In this document: positions 23,966 to 31,647 of the stretch, piece by piece
How positions within the stretch are numbered: the first letter of the stretch is position 1
Layout: every line of letters begins with the position of its first letter
NCBI GenBank assembly: GCA_018902755.1
Contig: JAHIQI010000068.1
Span: forward strand, 1 to 64,000
Length of the DNA: 64,000 bases
Origin: Pseudomonadota bacterium
GTDB lineage: Bacteria > Desulfobacterota > Desulfarculia > Desulfarculales > Desulfarculaceae
Direction of reading: 5' to 3'
Position numbers and translations under genes: made by a program
Notes under the pieces: model-generated
Database searches by the model: none
Told to the model about the DNA's origin: nothing
The model's input: the letters and a program-made list of their open reading frames with translations, nothing else

Positions 23966-26358
23966 CAATCGAAAATCCTTTCAAACCATCTCTTCACGGT
24001 GGTGCCCATCTCCTCCACGGCATCGCCCACCGAGCCGCCGCCGCATCCGGCGCTCTGGGTGGGGGCCGAGCCTTTGATAAAGGGCAACTTTACCGCGCCG
24101 GGGCATCCCCGGCCGCTGCGCAGGCCCGAGGAGGCCTGAACCCACACCCACTCCAGGTTGTCCGGCGGGGTCAGGGTAAGGGGGGCGGGGTCCAGAGCGG
24201 CCATGGCCTGGCCCCAGACCACCATGGCCCCCGAGGCCCCGGTGAGCCCGGTGGGCTGGTTGTCGTCTCGCCCTACCCAGACCACGGCCAGGCGGTCGCC
24301 AGTGAAGCCCGCGAACCAGGAGTCGCGCAGGCCGTCGGTGGTGCCGGTCTTGCCCGCGATGTCCAGGGAGGGCGGAAGCTGATTGGCCAGGGAGCGGGCC
24401 GTGCCCCGGCGCACCACTTCCTGCATGGCCGTGGTGAGCAGGAACAGGGAGGCCGCGTCGCTTTCTTGCTCCACCTTGAGGGCGTAGCGCTTCAGAGGCT
24501 CGCCCTGGGCGGTGAGCACCGTGCGGATGGCCCTAAATGGAGTGCGGAAGCCGCCCCCGGCAATAGTCTGGTAGACCTGGGTGACCTCCAGGGGCGAAAG
24601 CTCACCCGCTCCCAATAGGCTGGAGGCGAACCCCGGCAGGTCGCGCTCCGCACCCAAGCGCTTGAGGTTGGCCATCACCTTGGGAAGGCCCACGGCCAGG
24701 CCCAGGCGCACCGTGGCCACGTTGTAGGAGTGCGCCAGGGCGTCCACCAGAGGCACCTTGCCGTGAAACTCCTTGTCGTAGTTCTGGGGCGCGTAGTCGG
24801 CGGTGCCTTTTTGCTTGAGCACCAGGGGGCTGTCATCCAGCAACGTGGCCAGGGTATAGCGCTGGGGTTGTTGCAGGGCGGTGAGGTACACCACCGGCTT
24901 GATGAGCGAGCCGATGGGGCGTCTTGCGTCCAACACCCGGTTGAAGCCCTCGAAGCGCGGGTCGCGCCCGCCCACCACGGCCTGCACCTCGGCGTTCTGG
25001 GTGCTGGTGACCACCGCTGCTCCTTGCAGGGTGCCTCCCTTGATGCGGCGGGCTTTTTCCAGGCGGGCCAGGCGGTTGCTTAGGGCCTGCTCCGCGGCGC
25101 GCTGCACCGCCGGGTCCAGGGTGGTGATGATCCTGAGCCCCTCGGAGCGCAGGTCCTGGTCGCGGTAGTCGCGCTTGAGCTGGCGGTAGACCAGCTGCAA
25201 AAAGGCCGGATAGGGCGAGGTGCCGCTGGGCGGCCGCCGCACCACCCCCAGGGGCGTGGCCTTGGCCATGGCCAGTTGCCGCTTGCTCAGCTTGCCCTGC
25301 TCGGCCATCTCCTGCAGCACGAAGTTGCGCCGCTTCAGCGCCCGCTTGGGGTTGCGGCGCGGGCTGTAATAGGTGGGGCCCTTGAGCATGCCCACCAAGA
25401 GGGACGCCTGGGAAACGCTCAGCTCTTTCAGAGGCTTGTCAAAGTAAAAGGAGGCGGCCAGGCCGAAGCCGTGGATGGCCCGGTTGCCGTCCTGGCCCAG
25501 ATACACCTCGTTGAGGTAGGTCTCCAGGATCTCGTTCTTGGAGTAGTGCAGCTCCAACAAGAGGGCCATGACCATTTCGGTGAACTTGCGTTGCAGGGTG
25601 CGCTCTGGGGTCAAGAAGAAGTTTTTGGCCAACTGCTGGGTCAGGGTGCTGCCGCCCTGCACCCGGCCGCCCCTGACCGCGACCACCACCGCCCTGGCGA
25701 TGCCCCTGGGGTCCAGGCCGTGGTGGGTGTAGAAACGGTGGTCCTCGGTGGCGATGAGCGCGTCGATTAGGTGCTGCGGCGCGTCCTTGAGCTGCACCAG
25801 CACCCGGTCCTCGTTTTTGCCGGGGTAGATGCCGCCGATCAAGGGCGGGTCCAGGCGGGCGATGGACAGGGTCTTGCCTTGGGCCCGGTCGGAGACACCC
25901 GCCACCTGGCCGCCCCGGAACTCCACCCGGAGGGACTGGGCCCCCTGGGCTCCGTCGGCAAACACAAAGGGACGGGTGACCAGGTCCAGGGCGCCGCCGT
26001 TCCAGTCATAGGCGCCCGGCTGCCTCGGGTTGGAGGCCGGGCGGTAGTGCAGAAGGGCCAGTTCCCGCTTCATTTCCTCGGGGCTCAGCCTGAGGCCTGG
26101 GTACAGCTCCAGGGGTCGGGCGTAGACCCTGGCGGGCAGGGCGAAGCGCTTGCCCTCGAAGCGCATGCGCACCGTGACGTCCAGGTACAGAGTGAACACC
26201 GTGGCCGCCAGCAGCCCGGCCAATACCAGGTAGACCAGGAAGCGCTTTTTGGTGAGGCGGCGTTTTTTGGCCGGCTTGCGCTTGTCCGCTTTGCGCTTAG
26301 CGGGGGCCTTGGCCCTGGGGGCTGGCTTGTGTTTCTTGGGGGCGGGGCGTTTGGCCAT
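23965..26358 (-). CDS. mrcB: Penicillin-binding protein 1B, bifunctional glycosyltransferase/transpeptidase
   Basis: The 797-residue class A penicillin-binding protein polymerises and crosslinks peptidoglycan in the periplasm. It has a Lys-rich cytoplasmic head, one membrane helix (FLVYLVLAGLLAATVFTLYL, about 45-64) and a UB2H-like domain. The glycosyltransferase shows ATEDHRFYTHHG and GGSTLTQQLAKNFFL. The transpeptidase shows the SxxK box (GSLIKPVVY), SxN (HSYNVATVRLG) and KTG box (GKTGTTDGLRDSW). Length is normal. A coupled TPR lipoprotein follows. Confidence 0.95.
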   Translation of the reverse strand: MAKRPAPKKHKPAPRAKAPAKRKADKRKPAKKRRLTKKRFLVYLVLAGLLAATVFTLYLDVTVRMRFEGKRFALPARVYARPLELYPGLRLSPEEMKRELALLHYRPASNPRQPGAYDWNGGALDLVTRPFVFADGAQGAQSLRVEFRGGQVAGVSDRAQGKTLSIARLDPPLIGGIYPGKNEDRVLVQLKDAPQHLIDALIATEDHRFYTHHGLDPRGIARAVVVAVRGGRVQGGSTLTQQLAKNFFLTPERTLQRKFTEMVMALLLELHYSKNEILETYLNEVYLGQDGNRAIHGFGLAASFYFDKPLKELSVSQASLLVGMLKGPTYYSPRRNPKRALKRRNFVLQEMAEQGKLSKRQLAMAKATPLGVVRRPPSGTSPYPAFLQLVYRQLKRDYRDQDLRSEGLRIITTLDPAVQRAAEQALSNRLARLEKARRIKGGTLQGAAVVTSTQNAEVQAVVGGRDPRFEGFNRVLDARRPIGSLIKPVVYLTALQQPQRYTLATLLDDSPLVLKQKGTADYAPQNYDKEFHGKVPLVDALAHSYNVATVRLGLAVGLPKVMANLKRLGAERDLPGFASSLLGAGELSPLEVTQVYQTIAGGGFRTPFRAIRTVLTAQGEPLKRYALKVEQESDAASLFLLTTAMQEVVRRGTARSLANQLPPSLDIAGKTGTTDGLRDSWFAGFTGDRLAVVWVGRDDNQPTGLTGASGAMVVWGQAMAALDPAPLTLTPPDNLEWVWVQASSGLRSGRGCPGAVKLPFIKGSAPTQSAGCGGGSVGDAVEEMGTTVKRWFERIFD

Positions 26359-26703
26359 GGGTTTCCCAGTCTACATATGCTGCGGGCCTCCGAATGTACC
26401 CGGAGGCGTCCCTGGGTTGTCGTACCGCGGCCGGGTCGCCCGTGCGCCCGGCCTAAGAAAAGTCTACACCGGTTTCGCGCTTGATGTGGGATGGGGATGC
26501 CCGCGGTGAAGATCAGATAGATGGAGGCTGACAAGGAAAAAAGTGATGAGATGGCGGGGTTCAGCCCAACCTTCCTCGGTCAGGCCACAAAAAACCTGCC
26601 CGGCTCCTTGCCTACGGGAGCCCATTCAACTGGGGACCCGGAAGGCGGTTTTAGGTTGCCGGCTGGGTCGAGCAAGGAAAGCGCTTTACAAACTCGTGCT
26701 GTT
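26359..26703. other. Intergenic region with terminator-like hairpin
   Basis: No gene is seen. On the - strand, after the DUF2267 gene, GGCTCC and GGAGCC flank a loop near 26600-26622 and are followed by GGGCAGG and TTTTTT (26588-26599), a plausible terminator. The mrcB promoter must also lie here but no clear boxes stand out. Confidence 0.4.
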
Positions 26704-26994
26704 TTAGCCGTACTCAGGAGGATACTGCTCGCCCTGGGGAGGCTTGACGTCGCCCTCTTCCAGTTCGAACATCATCTCCTGCATTTCCATGGCTTCCTGA
26801 GGAAGGGCGATAGAGCGCCAACCCATGGCCAGATCCTGGGAGATTTTCCGCGCGACCTCCTCGGAAAGCTCCGGTCCTATGCGCGACTTGATGAGGCTGA
26901 TGACGGTCTGGGCCAAGCGGTCGGCCTCCTCCAGCGACTTCAGGCCCGTGCGGCTTTTGATCTCCAGCAGGAATTCCTTTCGGGTTTCAAACAT
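26704..26994 (-). CDS. DUF2267-like protein
   Basis: The 96-residue protein resembles DUF2267: a helical domain in which SLEEADRLAQTVISLIKSRI and SEEVARKISQDLAMGWRSIA match the pattern of paired helices. The start is ATG 26994 with GGAGGTG seven bases upstream, not the longer frame. It ends in an acidic, proline-rich tail. No role is known for the family beyond its frequent presence in stress-related operons. Confidence 0.65.
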   Translation of the reverse strand: MFETRKEFLLEIKSRTGLKSLEEADRLAQTVISLIKSRIGPELSEEVARKISQDLAMGWRSIALPQEAMEMQEMMFELEEGDVKPPQGEQYPPEYG

Positions 26995-27284
26995 GGGACA
27001 CCTCCAGACTTGTGAGCTGGTAGTACACCTACTTAATATTTTAGCTCTCCAAGCTCCCCCAAAGGACTTTTTTGCCGTCGGACCCCGATTTCTCCACCGC
27101 TCCCGCGCGGCGGGGCCGAGGCTTTCTATTCGCCGCTCGGCCCCCAATAGCAGGGGTTCAGCCAATGGAGTCGACTCACCAAAAAAATCGAACCGGTGTA
27201 TAGGGCGGAATTAAAAACCACCTGCTCCGGCTAAGGGACAACCAGCCCCGCACCCCGGCGCGGGTCCCTGGGGCAAACCAGGGC

Positions 27285-27313
27285 TTGCAAGCGGCGGCTT
27301 TTGGGGTTATAAA
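27285..27313 (+). promoter_or_regulatory. Promoter of the aroF leader
   Basis: TTGCAA (27285-27290) and TATAAA (27308-27313) are separated by 17 bases. Transcription would start near 27320 and run through the leader peptide, the attenuator and the DAHP synthase gene. Confidence 0.75.
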
Positions 27314-27350
27314 GAATTTGTATACAAGGCCATAACCTAGCGGATGAACC

Positions 27351-27482
27351 ATGAACCACCAGCGGGGACAATTTAAGAGCCAGGACGCCATGGCTGGCGT
27401 GCGCCCCCGCAGCATCGCTTATTACTATTATTACGCCCCCGCCACCGAGACGGTGAGCTTGCCAGGAGTGCGTAAGGCCTAG
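27351..27482 (+). CDS. Tyrosine-rich leader peptide (43 residues)
   Basis: A short open frame from ATG 27351 to TAG 27480-27482 lies between promoter and terminator. It contains five consecutive Tyr codons (TAT TAC TAT TAT TAC, 27420-27434). Such runs of the end-product amino acid are the hallmark of attenuation leaders (compare trpL, pheL, hisL). The product itself is probably not used; ribosome stalling on scarce charged tRNA-Tyr would set the fold of the RNA. The ribosome binding site is weak. It is too short for usual gene calling. Confidence 0.8.
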   Translation: MNHQRGQFKSQDAMAGVRPRSIAYYYYYAPATETVSLPGVRKA

Positions 27483-27538
27483 AATCTAAACTCCCTCAAA
27501 GCACCAAAGCCCACCGTCTTCGGACGGTGGGCTTTTTT
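27443..27538 (+). terminator. Transcription attenuator of aroF (competing hairpins)
   Basis: The terminator stem is AAAGCCCACCGTC (27506-27518), loop TTCG, GACGGTGGGCTTT (27523-27535), then T-run to 27538. Upstream, CACCG (27443-27447) pairs with CGGTG (27451-27455). The segment GACGGTG (27449-27455) is identical to part of the terminator's right arm and can pair with CACCGTC (27512-27518), forming an antiterminator. A ribosome stalled on the Tyr codons would cover 27443-27447 and favour the antiterminator. Base pairing is visible; the switching is inferred. Confidence 0.8.
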
Positions 27539-27591
27539 ATTTGGCCTGCAACGGCCAGGCCCCAGGCGGCCCAGAAAAAAGGAAACGGAAA

Positions 27592-28662
27592 ATGATCATT
27601 CAACTGAAGGCGAGCGCGGGTAAAAGCGGCTTGGAAAAGATCGTGTCCCATCTGGCCAAGGACGGGGTGCCCCGTGATCGGCTGGACATCTTCTCCGGGG
27701 ACACCTACACCCTGGTGGGCATCAAGGGCGACGCCAGCAAGCTGGACCTGGACAAGTATCAGTCCCTGGACTACGTGCTCACGGTGCACCGCATTTCCGA
27801 CCCCTACAAGGAGCTGTCGCGCCAGTTCCACCCGGACGGCACCTTGGTTGAGCTGAGAAACGGCCATTGCGTGGGCCGGGACCTGAGCATCATCGCCGGG
27901 CCCTGCGCCATCGAGAGCCGGGAGCAGTTGTTCAGGACCGCCGAGCTGGTGGCCGGGGCCGGGGCCAACATCCTGCGCGGCGGCGCGTTCAAGCCCCGCA
28001 CCATCCACCGCAGCTTCCAGGGCCTGGGCGAGGATGGTCTCAAGCTCCTGGCCGAGGTGCGCGACGCCGTGGGCCTGCCGGTGGTCTCGGAGATCATGGA
28101 CGCCCGCGACATCCCCCTGTTCGTGGACTACGACATCGACATCTGGCAGGTGGGGGCGCGCAACTGCCTGAACTACACCTTCCTGGACGCCCTGAGTCAG
28201 GTGCCCGATCCCAAGCCGATCATGCTCAAGCGCGGCGACCACGTGTCCATCAGCGAGCTGCTGGGCGCGGCGCTAAGGCTCTACGAGGGCAACCAGAAGG
28301 TGATCCTCTGCGAGCGGGGCGACAAGACCGCGGACAAGGTGCACCGCAACGTGCTCAACCTGAACAACGTCTCCTACCTCAAGCATCACTACCACCTGCC
28401 GGTGATCGTGGACCCCAGCCACGGCACCGGAGTGCGGGAGCTGGTGGTGGACCTGGGCATGGCCGGGCTGGCCGCCGGGGCGGACGGCCTGATGGTGGAG
28501 GTCCATTACAAGCCGGAAAACGCCCTGTGCGACGGGGCCCAGAGCCTCAACCAGGAGTTCGGCTCCATGGTGCCCCTGGCGGAGAGCATCTTTAAAATGC
28601 GCAGCGGGCTGGGCGCGGCCCAGGCGGCGGAGTGCAGCGCCCTGGGGGTCGTGGCGATCTAG
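27592..28662 (+). CDS. aroF: 3-deoxy-7-phosphoheptulonate synthase (DAHP synthase, type I beta)
   Basis: The 356-residue enzyme joins phosphoenolpyruvate and erythrose-4-phosphate in the first step of aromatic amino acid synthesis. ATG 27592 is chosen (GGAAACGGAAA before it); the open frame upstream is the leader region. An N-terminal ferredoxin-like domain of about 70 residues (IIQLKASAGKSGLEKIVSHL) precedes the barrel, marked by IIAGPCAIESREQLF, GAFKPRTIHRSFQGLGEDGL and IVDPSHGTGVRE. The barrel contains the metal-binding Cys (GPC), His and Glu. The Tyr attenuator directly upstream indicates control by tyrosine supply. Confidence 0.95.
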   Translation: MIIQLKASAGKSGLEKIVSHLAKDGVPRDRLDIFSGDTYTLVGIKGDASKLDLDKYQSLDYVLTVHRISDPYKELSRQFHPDGTLVELRNGHCVGRDLSIIAGPCAIESREQLFRTAELVAGAGANILRGGAFKPRTIHRSFQGLGEDGLKLLAEVRDAVGLPVVSEIMDARDIPLFVDYDIDIWQVGARNCLNYTFLDALSQVPDPKPIMLKRGDHVSISELLGAALRLYEGNQKVILCERGDKTADKVHRNVLNLNNVSYLKHHYHLPVIVDPSHGTGVRELVVDLGMAGLAAGADGLMVEVHYKPENALCDGAQSLNQEFGSMVPLAESIFKMRSGLGAAQAAECSALGVVAI

Positions 28663-28679
28663 GCGTTTGACGCGGCGAC

Positions 28680-28718
28680 AAAAAAAGAGGCTCTGCCGGG
28701 CAACCGCGCAGAGCCTCT
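28680..28718 (-). terminator. Terminator-type hairpin on the - strand
   Basis: A perfect 11-bp stem AGAGGCTCTGC (28686-28696) and GCAGAGCCTCT (28708-28718) has a seven-base T-run on the - strand (28680-28686). On the + strand it follows aroF but has no T-run. The arrangement equals that at 38248-38287, the displaced terminator of tRNA-Ser(CGA), and precedes a tRNA-Ser-like 3' fragment. Confidence 0.7.
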
Positions 28719-28730
28719 AAATATTTAAGT

Positions 28731-28764
28731 TGGCGGGAAAGGTGGAATTTAAAACCCACCCGCC
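28731..28764 (-). pseudogene. Relic of a tRNA-Ser 3' end
   Basis: On the - strand the segment reads GGTGGGTTTTAAATTCCACC followed by TTTCCCGCCA. It parallels the T-arm and acceptor of the serine tRNAs (GGTGGGTTCGAATCCCACC, CTCTCCGCCA) with a handful of changes. It lies 12 bases before a tRNA-type terminator. No anticodon arm is present. It may be the leftover of an old integration or rearrangement at a serine tRNA gene. Confidence 0.4.
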
Positions 28765-28903
28765 AGCGTCACGCCCTCCCTGCGGCGCATTGCCTGAGCG
28801 TTACTTGCGCGCGGCCATCCGCACCTCTAGGCCAGGCAACCCCGCCCCCTAATCAAAGCGGCCTTCCCGCATTGTGAAAAGAGGCGTATGCCTAGTAGGG
28901 CGG

Positions 28904-28965
28904 TTGACATTACGCGAGGCGATCAACTATAAATATCATTCACACCGTGAATTGCATTCAGTGAA
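28904..28965 (+). promoter_or_regulatory. Promoter and operator of the TetR/liv operon
   Basis: TTGACA (28904-28909) and TATAAA (28928-28933) are 18 bases apart. A perfect palindrome ATTCAC-ACC-GTGAAT (28938-28952) and a second dyad TTCAGTGAA (28957-28965) overlap the likely start of transcription. TetR-family repressors normally bind such dyads in front of their own gene, so autoregulation by the next gene is probable. Confidence 0.7.
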
Positions 28966-28995
28966 CCCCTTGCCGGGAGGCTGTGGCATACGATC

Positions 28996-29625
28996 ATGGG
29001 TGTAGTGGAGCGCCGGGCACGGGAGAAGGAGCAGCGCCGGGAGACAATCCTGGACGCGGCCAAGGAAATTTTCTCCCGCAAGGGTTACCAGGGCGCCACC
29101 ATGGAGGAGATAGCCGCCCGGGCCGAACTCAGCCCCGCCACCTTATACCTGTATTTCAATAACAAAAGCGAGCTGTTCGCCTCGCTGAACATAAAGATGC
29201 TGGCCTTCCTCTGCCACCGGGTGGAGCAGGTGGCCGGCCAGAAAGGCCTGGAGCCGCCTGAAAAGGTGCGCCACCTGGCCCAAGCCATGCACGACGTCTA
29301 CACCTTCGATCCCCTCATCCTGACCAACGTTCTGCACATGCAAGCCAGCCAAGAGCTGATGGACCTGTCGCCCGAACTGAAGGAGCAGGTCAATTCCATG
29401 GCCGCCCGGGGGCTTCGACTCATGGCCGGCATCTTCCAGCAGGGCATCGAGCAAGGGCTGTTCAGGCCTTACCCTCCCGTGGCCCTGGCCGACTTGGTCT
29501 GGGCGGTGTTCAGCGGCCTGGTGCTTTGGGAGGAAAGCAAGCACGGCTTCGCGCCTGAAAAGGACTATCTCCAGGACACCTTGGAGTTGGCCATAGAAAT
29601 AATGGCCCGGGGCGTGAGCAAGTAA
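28996..29625 (+). CDS. TetR-family transcriptional regulator
   Basis: The 209-residue repressor has the N-terminal helix-turn-helix (REKEQRRETILDAAKEIFSR, GYQGATMEEIAARAELSP, ATLYLYFNNKSELF) at about residues 8-70 and a ligand-binding helical C-terminal part. The liv genes and an acyl-CoA synthetase follow in the same direction, 69 bases downstream. Regulators in this context often sense an acyl-CoA or the imported acid; the ligand here is unknown. Confidence 0.85.
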   Translation: MGVVERRAREKEQRRETILDAAKEIFSRKGYQGATMEEIAARAELSPATLYLYFNNKSELFASLNIKMLAFLCHRVEQVAGQKGLEPPEKVRHLAQAMHDVYTFDPLILTNVLHMQASQELMDLSPELKEQVNSMAARGLRLMAGIFQQGIEQGLFRPYPPVALADLVWAVFSGLVLWEESKHGFAPEKDYLQDTLELAIEIMARGVSK

Positions 29626-29694
29626 CGTCCCGGCCCGGCACTCCGCCCGTGTGGCGGGGGCAGCCCCTCACCCTACATAGCCCGCGGGAGGCGC

Positions 29695-30474
29695 ATGGCG
29701 ACCCAGCCCATTCTCAGTGTGGAGGGAATCTCTTTGGCCTTCGGAGGCCTGAAGGTGCTTTCGGAGGTGAGCTTCCAGGTCAACCCCGGCGAGATCTACG
29801 CCATCATCGGGCCCAACGGGGCGGGCAAGACCTCCATCCTCAACTGCATCGGCGGGTTTTACCGGCCCTCGGCCGGGCGCATCCTCTTCGGGGGCGAGGA
29901 CATCACCCGCACCACCCCCGACCGCCGGGCGGCCCGGGGGCTGGCCCGCACCTTCCAGAACATCGCCCTGTTCAGGGGCATGACCGTGTTGGACAACATC
30001 AAGCTGGGGGCCCACGCCCATCTCAAGACCGGCTTGGCCTCGGCCCTGATGTATTGGGGCCCGGCCCACCGCGAGGAAATGGCCCTGCGGGAGCGGGTGG
30101 AGCATGAGGTCATCGACTTCCTGGAGATAGAGCCCATCCGCAAGCAGGCGGTGGGTTCGTTGGCCTATGGCCTGCAAAAGCGGGTGGAGTTGGCCCGGGC
30201 CCTGGCCATGGAGCCCAAGGTGCTGTTGATGGACGAGCCGGTGGCGGGCATGAACGCCGAGGAGACCGAGGACATGGCTCGCTTCGTCTTGGACATCAAG
30301 GAGGAGCGGGACATCACCATAGTGCTCATCGAGCACGACATGAACGTGATCATGGACATCAGCGACCGGGTGATGGTGGTCAACTTCGGCCAGAAGATAG
30401 CCGAGGGCACCCCGGACGAGGTGCAGCACCACCCCGAGGTGATCAAGGCCTACCTGGGCGAGAAGAAGGGCTAG
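29695..30474 (+). CDS. livG: Branched-chain amino acid-type ABC transporter ATPase LivG
   Basis: The 259-residue ATPase shows Walker A (IGPNGAGKTSI), Q-loop (ARTFQNIALFRGMTV), a LivG-type signature (GSLAYGLQKRVELARAL) and Walker B (VLLMDEPVAGM). It energises a HAAT-type importer in the membrane together with LivF. The ATG overlaps no neighbour; livH starts 8 bases after the stop. Confidence 0.92.
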   Translation: MATQPILSVEGISLAFGGLKVLSEVSFQVNPGEIYAIIGPNGAGKTSILNCIGGFYRPSAGRILFGGEDITRTTPDRRAARGLARTFQNIALFRGMTVLDNIKLGAHAHLKTGLASALMYWGPAHREEMALRERVEHEVIDFLEIEPIRKQAVGSLAYGLQKRVELARALAMEPKVLLMDEPVAGMNAEETEDMARFVLDIKEERDITIVLIEHDMNVIMDISDRVMVVNFGQKIAEGTPDEVQHHPEVIKAYLGEKKG

Positions 30475-30481
30475 GGCGCGG

Positions 30482-31366
30482 ATGGATATCCTGCTGCAAC
30501 TGATCGTCAGCGGCATAGCGGTGGGCGGGGTCTACGCCCTCATCGCCCTGGGCTTTGTGCTGATCTACAAGGCCACCAGCATCATCAACTTCGCCACCGG
30601 CGAGTTCATGATGATCGGGGCCTACTTCTTCTACACCTTCATGGTGATGGCCGGGCTGCCCCCCATCCCATCCTTTTTGCTGGTCATGTTCTGCTCGGCC
30701 CTGCTGGGGCTTTTCGTGGAGCGGGCCATACTCCGGCACATGCTGGGCCAGCCCACCATCAGCATCGTGATGGTGACCATCGGCCTCAGCTCCATCCTCA
30801 TGGGCCTGGCCGAGATGATCTGGTCCACCGACTTCAAGAGCTTCCCCGCCCTGTTCCCCCGGGCGCCGGTGATCATCGGCGACATCATCGTGCGCTCCAA
30901 TCTGTTCTGGGGCTTCGTGGTGGCCATGCTCGCGGTGATCGTCTTCGCCCTGCTGTTCAAGTACGCCAAGGTGGGGGTGGCCATGCGGGCCACCGCCGGG
31001 GACCAGATGGCCGCCTTTTCCATGGGCATCAACGTGCGCAGCATGTTCACCGTGGCCTGGTCCATGGGGGCCATCGCCGCGGCCCTGGGCGGGGTGATCA
31101 TCGGCAACATCGGGGGCATCCAGCCCACCCTGGGCAGCATCGGGCTGAAGATCTTCCCGGTGGTGATCCTGGGGGGCCTGGACTCCATCGCCGGAGCGGT
31201 GGTGGGCGGCTTCATCGTGGGCCTGGTGGAAAACATCGCCGGCGGCTACCTGGACCCCTACGTGGGCGGCGGGGTGAAGGACCTGGCCCCCTTCGTGGTG
31301 CTGGTGTTGATCCTGTTCATCAAGCCCTATGGGCTGTTCGGCAAACAAGACATCGAGCGGTTGTAG
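30482..31366 (+). CDS. livH: Branched-chain amino acid-type ABC permease LivH
   Basis: The 294-residue inner-membrane permease shows LIVSGIAVGGVYALIALGFV at the start, about eight membrane helices, and the conserved loop GAIAAALGGVIIGNIGGIQP before FPVVILGGLDSIAGAVVGGF. It pairs with LivM. It is separated from livM by 281 bases that hold an inserted element, which is unusual since livH and livM normally abut. Confidence 0.92.
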   Translation: MDILLQLIVSGIAVGGVYALIALGFVLIYKATSIINFATGEFMMIGAYFFYTFMVMAGLPPIPSFLLVMFCSALLGLFVERAILRHMLGQPTISIVMVTIGLSSILMGLAEMIWSTDFKSFPALFPRAPVIIGDIIVRSNLFWGFVVAMLAVIVFALLFKYAKVGVAMRATAGDQMAAFSMGINVRSMFTVAWSMGAIAAALGGVIIGNIGGIQPTLGSIGLKIFPVVILGGLDSIAGAVVGGFIVGLVENIAGGYLDPYVGGGVKDLAPFVVLVLILFIKPYGLFGKQDIERL

Positions 31367-31383
31367 CGGGGAGGGGTTGAGCC

Positions 31384-31643
31384 AGCCCGCATATTTCATG
31401 AGGGTTGGGTGGCAATTAGCAACGGAGCAGTATTCACGGGGCCGTTTATGAAAAAAGCTCTCACATTATCAATGTACGGTTTGTACCCATCACCGGCACA
31501 GCCAGCCGGCGGCAGGCAAGGCGGCCGGCAAGCGAGGGCTGATGTCGTAGCCATAGCTACGTCGAGGCCCGAGCGCAGCCGGCAACACCGTATGCCGGTG
31601 GCTGGCGCAGCCGGACACACGACCCTCATGAAATATGCGGGCT
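31384..31643. mobile_element. 260-bp non-coding element with perfect 22-bp terminal inverted repeats (MITE-like)
   Basis: AGCCCGCATATTTCATGAGG(GT) at 31384-31405 is matched exactly by its reverse complement at 31622-31643. The interior has no gene and carries the stem-loop repeat copy B (31493-31614). No clear target-site duplication is seen. The right end stops four bases before the livM ATG, so the native livM ribosome binding site has been displaced. Size and structure fit a miniature inverted-repeat element moved by a transposase elsewhere. Confidence 0.75.
31493..31614 (-). repeat. Stem-loop repeat, copy B
   Basis: Its reverse complement matches 17170-17291 over the full length of about 122 bases, with conserved ends (CGGCTGCGCCAG, CTGGCTGTGCCGG), GCCGCCTTGCC and a central dyad. 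The dyad CGTAGC-GCTACG replaces GGGGTAG-CTACCCC of copy A, so the pairing rather than the sequence is kept. Confidence 0.65.
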
Positions 31644-31647
31644 AACC

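Noticed and set aside
31384..31643. A riboswitch controlling livM
   Set aside because: Perfect terminal inverted repeats and a related copy of the interior at 17170-17291 in an unrelated context speak for a mobile or repeat element.
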